A DNA stretch of 64,000 nt from Larsenimonas salina (GTDB taxonomy: Bacteria > Pseudomonadota > Gammaproteobacteria > Pseudomonadales > Halomonadaceae). A program made the translations under genes and the position numbers. Below are positions 58,649 to 64,000 of the stretch, in pieces. The notes under the pieces are model-generated. The model did not search any database. It was not told the origin of the DNA and worked only from the letters and a program-made list of their open reading frames with translations. Numbering within the stretch: position 1 is the stretch's first letter; each line of letters opens with the position of its first letter. The stretch covers positions 62,001 to 126,000 of the forward strand of contig NZ_JAMLJJ010000002.1 in NCBI RefSeq assembly GCF_023736155.1, read 5' to 3'.

Positions 58649-59784
58649 TGGTCAAGGTGTACCTTGTGGCCGGTGAACTCTCCGGCGACTTGCTCGGTGC
58701 GGGATTGATGCGCTCGCTCAAGGCGCGCCATTCCGACATCGAGTTTCGCGGTGTGGGCGGGCCCCGCATGGAGGCCGAAGGGCTTTCCAGTCAGATCCCG
58801 CTCGAGCGGCTGGCGATCATGGGGCTTGCCGAAGTCGTTCGCCACCTCCCGGAGCTCTTTCGATTTCGCCGTCAGCTCAGAGAAGACGCGCTTGCCTGGC
58901 AGGCGGACATCATGGTCGGCATCGACTACCCCGATTTCAATTTGCGCCTGGCGCGCCAGCTGCACGATGTGGGCATGCCGACGGTGCACTACGTCAGCCC
59001 CTCCGTCTGGGCCTGGCGACAGGGTCGGGTCAAGGGCATTCGTGCGTCTATCGACCGTATGCTGACGCTGTTGCCTTTCGAGGCATCGTTTTACAAGGCG
59101 CATCAGGTGCCGGTCAGCTTCGTCGGGCACCCGTTGGCTGAGGAGTTGCCGGTCAATGATGACATGCGTGCGGCCCGTGAGGCGCTCGAGCTTTCGCCGA
59201 ACGCGCGCGTGCTGGCCGTACTTCCGGGCTCGCGTCGACAGGAAATCGCCTTCAACGCCCCGGCATTTCGTGACACGGTCGAACGCCTGCGGGAGCGTGA
59301 CCCGCTACTGAACGTGGTTGTGCCTGCGGCCAATGCGACCCGGGCCAGCGAACTCGATGGGCTTGGTATCAACGCGCGCTCAGGCTTTCAAGTGCTGGAT
59401 GGCAAGGCGTGGCAGGCCATGACCGCCGCTGACGCAGTGCTTTTGACCTCCGGGACGGCCGCGCTCGAGGCAATGCTTTGCCATCGGCCCATGGTTGTGG
59501 CCTACCGGCATTCTAACGCCTCGCACTGGCTCGCCAAGCGGTTGGTCAAGACGCCCTGGATCTCACTGCCCAACTTGATCGCGCAAAAGGCGCTGGTGCC
59601 TGAATTGATTCAGGATCAGGCCACGCCTGACCGACTTGCAGAGACGCTGTGGCCGCTTTTAAGTGACAGTGAACAGCAGCAGGGCATTCAGGCGCGGTTC
59701 AAAACGCTTCACCAAGAGCTTCAGCGCGGGGCCAGTGACCGAGCGGCCGAGGCGGTTCTCGAGGTGCTCGATGAACGCACCTGA
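58648..59784 (+). CDS. lpxB: Lipid-A-disaccharide synthase
   Basis: A 378-residue peripheral-membrane GT-B glycosyltransferase joining UDP-diacylglucosamine and lipid [55 protein letters not shown] and LPGSRRQEI are family hallmarks. The [19 protein letters not shown] donor-site segment is intact. It overlaps lpxA by one base and rnhB by 14 bases. Confidence 0.96.
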   Translation: MVKVYLVAGELSGDLLGAGLMRSLKARHSDIEFRGVGGPRMEAEGLSSQIPLERLAIMGLAEVVRHLPELFRFRRQLREDALAWQADIMVGIDYPDFNLRLARQLHDVGMPTVHYVSPSVWAWRQGRVKGIRASIDRMLTLLPFEASFYKAHQVPVSFVGHPLAEELPVNDDMRAAREALELSPNARVLAVLPGSRRQEIAFNAPAFRDTVERLRERDPLLNVVVPAANATRASELDGLGINARSGFQVLDGKAWQAMTAADAVLLTSGTAALEAMLCHRPMVVAYRHSNASHWLAKRLVKTPWISLPNLIAQKALVPELIQDQATPDRLAETLWPLLSDSEQQQGIQARFKTLHQELQRGASDRAAEAVLEVLDERT

Positions 59785-60382
59785 CTGGCCGCCTATCGAG
59801 ATTCCCTACCAGGGCCTTTACCTGGCTGGTGTGGATGAAGTCGGCCGCGGGCCACTGGTTGGGAGTGTGGTGGCTGCGGCCGTCATTTTAGACCCGGCCC
59901 GCCCGATCGAGGGGCTTACCGATTCCAAGAAGCTCAGTGATCGCAAGCGCCGGGCGCTGGATCTATTGATCCGGGAGCGGGCGTGCGCGTTCGCGCTCGG
60001 CGAAGCCAGCCCCCGCGAGATCGACGAGCTCAACGTCTATCACGCAACGCATCTTGCCATGCGCCGCGCGGTCGATGGCCTGACGCCTTCCGCTGAATAT
60101 CTGCTGGTCGATGGCAATCGCCTGCCCGAGCATGCGCTGCCGGGACAGGCGGTGGTCAAGGGTGATCTGCGTCATCAGGCCATCGCGGCGGCCTCGATCA
60201 TTGCCAAGGTGGCTCGAGACGATCAAATGCTCGAGCTCGATCGACGCTACCCCGACTACGGCTTCGCTCAGCACAAGGGCTATCCGACCAAGGCCCACCT
60301 TGAGGCCATTGATCGCCTCGGGCCGATAGCCGATCATCGTCGAAGCTTTTCCCCATTCAAGGGGCAGGTAGACCTGTTTTAA
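59771..60382 (+). CDS. rnhB: Ribonuclease HII
   Basis: A 203-residue nuclease cutting RNA at RNA-DNA junctions. The DEVGRGP motif in [20 protein letters not shown] carries the first catalytic Asp/Glu; [30 protein letters not shown] and [16 protein letters not shown] complete the site. The start at 59771 lies within the end of lpxB, suggesting coupled translation. Confidence 0.95.
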   Translation: MNAPDWPPIEIPYQGLYLAGVDEVGRGPLVGSVVAAAVILDPARPIEGLTDSKKLSDRKRRALDLLIRERACAFALGEASPREIDELNVYHATHLAMRRAVDGLTPSAEYLLVDGNRLPEHALPGQAVVKGDLRHQAIAAASIIAKVARDDQMLELDRRYPDYGFAQHKGYPTKAHLEAIDRLGPIADHRRSFSPFKGQVDLF

Positions 60383-60445
60383 ATCGAGCGGACAGAATCG
60401 GTCGTTCGCCGTTCTCTTTCTCACGAATTACGAGTGATTCAAGCG

Positions 60446-63400
60446 ATGTCCTTCGTTCATCTTCGCGTTCACAGCGAGTATTCGCTGGTCGATGGCCTCA
60501 TTCGCCTAAAGCCACTGATCAAGCACGCCAGTGCCGAGCAGCTGCCCGCACTGGCGCTGACCGATGAAACCAACCTGTTCGGCCTGGTCAAGATGTACAC
60601 CTCGGCGCAGGGCGCGGGGCTCAAGCCGATCATCGGATCGGATGTCTGGATGGACAACCCGTTCGACGAGGATCATCCGTATCGGCTGACCCTAATCGCG
60701 ATGGATAACGAGGGGTACCGTAACCTCACCGAGCTCATTTCCCGCGGGTGGCAGCACGGTCAACGCGATGACCGTGCGCAGCTCAAGAAGGAGTGGATCT
60801 TCGAGCAAAGTGACGGCTTGATCGCGTTGTCCGGTGCGCGTGAAGGGGAAATCGGACGCTTTCTGCTTTCCGAGCACCATGAGACCGCGCGTCAGGTGCT
60901 CACCGAGTGGCAGCGTTTCTTCCCGGACCGATTCTACCTCGAGCTCCAGCGCACTAAGCGTCCGTTCGATGAAGCCTGCGTCAAGGCAAGCGTTGAGCTT
61001 GCGATCGCAACCGATACTCCGGTCGTTGCCACCAACGACGTTCGGTTCATGACCCGAGAGGACTACTGGGCTCATGAAACCCGAGTCTCGATCGGTGAGG
61101 GCAAGGCGCTGGATGACCCGCGCCGGGAAAGCCGCTACAGCGAAGAGCAGTACTTCAAGTCGGCCGGGGAGATGGCCGAGCTTTTTGCAGACCTTCCCGA
61201 GGCGATCGAAAACTCGGTCATGATCGCGGCGCGCTGCAACGTCGATGTGCGCCTGGGCGAGTACTTTCTGCCTGAATACCCGGTGCCGGACGGTATGACC
61301 ATGGAGGAGTTCTTCTGCAAGCTCTCCCATGATGGCCTCTCAGAGCGGCTTTACCGGCTTTTCGACGCCGAGCACGCCACCTATCAGGGCCGCGACCGGG
61401 CCGAGTTCGAACCGGCGTATCGTGAGCGGCTCGATTTCGAGCTTGGCATCATCAATCAGATGGGCTTTCCCGGCTACTTCCTGATCGTGATGGACTTCAT
61501 TCGCTGGGCGAAGCAGAACGACGTGCCGGTGGGGCCCGGTCGTGGCTCCGGTGCCGGGTCGCTGGTGGCCTATGCGCTTGAGATCACCGACCTCGACCCG
61601 CTTGAATACGACCTGCTGTTCGAACGCTTTCTGAACCCCGAACGTGTCTCGATGCCCGACTTCGACGTCGATTTCTGCATGGAAAAGCGCGACCGGGTCA
61701 TCGACTACGTGGCCGACCGCTACGGCCGCGACGCCGTATCCCAGATCGTTACCTTCGGCACCATGGCGGCCAAGGCGGTGGTGCGCGATGTGGCGCGCGC
61801 CCAGGGCAAGCCGTATTCGCTCGGCGATAAGCTTTCAAAGCTCATTCCTTTTGAGGTCGGCATGACGCTTGCCAAGGCCTGGGATCAGGAATCGGCGCTG
61901 CGTGAGTTTGTCGAGGGCGATGATGAAGCCGGCGAAATCTGGGAAATGGCTCAGAAACTCGAGGGCATTACCCGCGGCACCGGCAAGCACGCGGGTGGCG
62001 TTGTCATCGCGCCGACCAAGCTGACCGACTTCTCACCGCTTCTGTGTGACGAGGACGGCTCCGGTCTGATGGTTCAGTTCGACAAGAACGACGTCGAGGA
62101 AGCGGGGCTGGTCAAGTTCGACTTTCTGGGCCTTCGAACGCTCACGATCATCGACTGGGCGCTCGAGATGGTCGATGTGGTTCGCGCCCGCGAGGGGCAG
62201 GGGCCGCTCGACATCGCGACCATACCGCTGGACGACACGCCCACCTTCGACATGCTCAAGAAGGCTGAAACCACGGCGGTGTTCCAGCTTGAATCCCGCG
62301 GCATGAAAGAGCTGATCAAGCGCCTCCAGCCCGATTCCCTTGAAGACATGATCGCCCTTGTGGCGCTGTTCCGCCCGGGCCCGCTGCAGTCCGGCATGGT
62401 GGATGACTTCATCAACCGTAAGCACGGCCGGGCAGAAGTATCTTATCCACACCCGGATTATCAGCACGATCTGTTGAAACCGGTGCTGGAGTCGACCTAC
62501 GGCATCATTCTGTATCAGGAGCAGGTGATGCAGATCGCTCAGGTGCTGGCCGGCTATACGCTCGGTCAGGCCGACATGCTTCGCCGCGCCATGGGCAAGA
62601 AAAAGCCCGAGGAAATGGCCAAGCAGCGCGCCGGATTCATGGAAGGGTGCGCCCAGAAAGGCATCGACAAGGATCTGGCCGGCAACATCTTTGACCTGGT
62701 TGAAAAGTTCGCCGGCTATGGCTTCAACAAGTCTCACTCGGCCGCCTATGGGTTGGTCTCCTATCAGACGGCCTGGTTGAAAGCGCATTATCCGGCGCCG
62801 TTCATGGCAGCGGTCCTCTCGACCGAAATGCACACCATCGAGAAAGTGGTGCCGCTGATCGAGGAGTGCCGGCGCATGGGGCTTTCGGTTACGCCCCCCA
62901 ACGTCAACGTCGGCGGCTACAAGTTTACGGTCAACGACGACAACGAAGTCGTCTACGGTCTGGGGGCGATCCGGGGGGTCGGTGAGGGCCCGATTGGCGC
63001 GATCGTTGAATCGCGTGAGGCCGACGGCCCGTTCAAGGATCTGTTCGACTTCTGTCGCCGCATCGACGGCAAGCGCATGAACAAGCGCACCATCGAGGCG
63101 CTGATTCGTTCCGGTGCGCTCGATCAGCTCGGACCGTCGCGCTCGGTGCTGGCCGCAGCGCTTGATGACGCCTTGAAGGCGGCCTCGCAGAGCCACACCA
63201 ACGCAAGCATCGGCATGATGGACATGTTCGGTGAGGCGTTCGGCGGTGCCGAGGACGAGGCCGACAGTGACGTCTATCAGGAGTATCGCCAGGTGCGAGA
63301 CTGGACCGATCGAGAGCGTCTTGGCGGTGAAAAGGACACGCTTGGGCTCTATCTGACCGGTCACCCCATCGATGAGTACGAAGCCGAACTCAAGCGTTTT

Positions 63401-63949
63401 GTGAGCACGCGTATCGTCGACCTGAAGCCCTCACGCGAGCCACAGCGTGTGGCCGGACTGATCGTTGCGATGCGGACGATGAAATCCAAGCGCGGCGACA
63501 CGATTGCGTTCGTGACGCTTGATGATCGCACCAGCCGCATCGAAGCGTCACTCTTCGGTGAGCTCTATGATCAGGTGCGCAATCAGCTGGCGGCCGATCA
63601 GGTCGTGATTCTTGAAGGTGAGGTCAGCCAGGACGATTATTCCGGTGGCCTCAAGCTTCGTGTGAAAGATGTAACCCCGATTGTTGCCGCCCGCGGCCGC
63701 TATGGGGAAGCGATCGAGCTCGAAATCGATGGCGCCCGGGTCAACGGTGGCCTGATCAAGACGTTGACCTCCCAGCTCTCGCCCTACGTCAATGCGGAGG
63801 GGCTTCCGGTGCGTGTGAGCTATCGCAATGCGCGGGCGAAGGGGCAGGTCGAACTGGGCGAACGCTGGCGGGTAACGCCAAGCGATGAGCTTTTCCTGGC
63901 GCTTGCCGATGTCGAAGGGCAGGACCGTGTTCGTTTATGCTATCGCTAG
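60446..63949 (+). CDS. dnaE: DNA polymerase III, alpha subunit
   Basis: The 1167-residue replicative polymerase catalytic subunit, complete. The N-terminal PHP domain (FVHLRVHSEYSLVDGLIRLKPL) precedes the C-family polymerase core with the metal-binding acidic motif PDFDVDFCMEKRDRVI near residues 404-417 and GPGRGSGAGSLVAYAL. KPVLESTYGIILYQEQVMQIAQ, GYGFNKSHSAAYGLVSYQTAWLKAHYP, an OB domain (about 990-1070) and the C-terminal tau-binding region follow. The start at 60446 (MSFVHL) is preferred to a GTG 12 bases upstream. The last 51 bases of the window hold no feature. Confidence 0.97.
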   Translation: MSFVHLRVHSEYSLVDGLIRLKPLIKHASAEQLPALALTDETNLFGLVKMYTSAQGAGLKPIIGSDVWMDNPFDEDHPYRLTLIAMDNEGYRNLTELISRGWQHGQRDDRAQLKKEWIFEQSDGLIALSGAREGEIGRFLLSEHHETARQVLTEWQRFFPDRFYLELQRTKRPFDEACVKASVELAIATDTPVVATNDVRFMTREDYWAHETRVSIGEGKALDDPRRESRYSEEQYFKSAGEMAELFADLPEAIENSVMIAARCNVDVRLGEYFLPEYPVPDGMTMEEFFCKLSHDGLSERLYRLFDAEHATYQGRDRAEFEPAYRERLDFELGIINQMGFPGYFLIVMDFIRWAKQNDVPVGPGRGSGAGSLVAYALEITDLDPLEYDLLFERFLNPERVSMPDFDVDFCMEKRDRVIDYVADRYGRDAVSQIVTFGTMAAKAVVRDVARAQGKPYSLGDKLSKLIPFEVGMTLAKAWDQESALREFVEGDDEAGEIWEMAQKLEGITRGTGKHAGGVVIAPTKLTDFSPLLCDEDGSGLMVQFDKNDVEEAGLVKFDFLGLRTLTIIDWALEMVDVVRAREGQGPLDIATIPLDDTPTFDMLKKAETTAVFQLESRGMKELIKRLQPDSLEDMIALVALFRPGPLQSGMVDDFINRKHGRAEVSYPHPDYQHDLLKPVLESTYGIILYQEQVMQIAQVLAGYTLGQADMLRRAMGKKKPEEMAKQRAGFMEGCAQKGIDKDLAGNIFDLVEKFAGYGFNKSHSAAYGLVSYQTAWLKAHYPAPFMAAVLSTEMHTIEKVVPLIEECRRMGLSVTPPNVNVGGYKFTVNDDNEVVYGLGAIRGVGEGPIGAIVESREADGPFKDLFDFCRRIDGKRMNKRTIEALIRSGALDQLGPSRSVLAAALDDALKAASQSHTNASIGMMDMFGEAFGGAEDEADSDVYQEYRQVRDWTDRERLGGEKDTLGLYLTGHPIDEYEAELKRFVSTRIVDLKPSREPQRVAGLIVAMRTMKSKRGDTIAFVTLDDRTSRIEASLFGELYDQVRNQLAADQVVILEGEVSQDDYSGGLKLRVKDVTPIVAARGRYGEAIELEIDGARVNGGLIKTLTSQLSPYVNAEGLPVRVSYRNARAKGQVELGERWRVTPSDELFLALADVEGQDRVRLCYR

Positions 63950-64000
63950 ATAGCGCCTTTGAAACCAGCGCCGTTGAAACCAGGGTCGGCCCGGGTGACT

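Noticed and set aside
62033-63364. 443-codon minus-strand open frame
   Set aside because: It is antisense to the dnaE polymerase core; a shadow of strong third-position GC bias.
63950-64000. Possible start of another gene after dnaE
   Set aside because: Only 51 bases remain; no start codon with a ribosome binding site can be supported.

Overview
The window is a 64 kb stretch of GC-rich chromosome (about 60% G+C by eye) from a gammaproteobacterium. It most resembles the Halomonadaceae/Oceanospirillales, with Pseudomonas-like gene order as the next-best comparison. The evidence is a complete map / rpsB-tsf-pyrH-frr-uppS-cdsA-dxr-rseP-bamA-skp-lpxD-fabZ-lpxA-lpxB-rnhB-dnaE block, a long-form (about 340 aa) DapD, and a glnD-arsC/yffB-dapD-dapE cluster. 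The genus assignment is an inference from gene content only. I see no rRNA, tRNA, CRISPR array, insertion sequence or prophage.

The left third (1-29 kb) is accessory metabolism, transport and stress functions. It contains the 3' part of a DUF2252 gene; a sugar-porter/SMP-30 lactonase pair under a FadR-type GntR regulator, with two palindromic operator-like sites; a small secreted protein; a complete ftrABCD-type ferrous iron importer with a Fur-box-like site, divergent from tmcA; pepD; an AaeB/AaeX/AaeA-type efflux operon behind a terminator-like leader; a DUF3465 protein, a YchJ-type SEC-C protein and an HDOD protein; a polar amino-acid ABC importer; an aldehyde dehydrogenase; mutM; an RlmI-like methyltransferase; a YeeE/TsuA-type sulfur transporter; a membrane diguanylate cyclase; an OmpW-family porin; and an S9 peptidase.

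The middle (29-45 kb) is central metabolism and redox: trpS, maeA and acnA (the last two converge on one strong bidirectional terminator), a CPXCG cysteine-rich protein, a 2-Cys peroxiredoxin and trxB (which could form a peroxide-reducing pathway), slyX, an unusual membrane-anchored cold-shock-domain protein, and a minus-strand lysine-biosynthesis/nitrogen-signalling series (map, glnD, arsC/yffB, dapD, dapE and an unknown gene coupled to dapE).

The right end (45.5-64 kb) is the conserved plus-strand block for translation, isoprenoid and phospholipid precursors, outer-membrane biogenesis and lipid A, ending in dnaE. Gene spacing is tight, with several overlaps and GTG/TTG starts. Promoter-like sequences precede rpsB, bamA and fabZ, and hairpins lie between rpsB and tsf and in the fabZ leader.

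No clearly novel multi-gene system is visible. The best leads are regulatory DNA (twin GntR operators, perfect tandem repeats in promoter regions, paired palindromes before the YeeE gene, an attenuator-like leader), a membrane-anchored cold-shock-domain protein, and two small unassigned genes.
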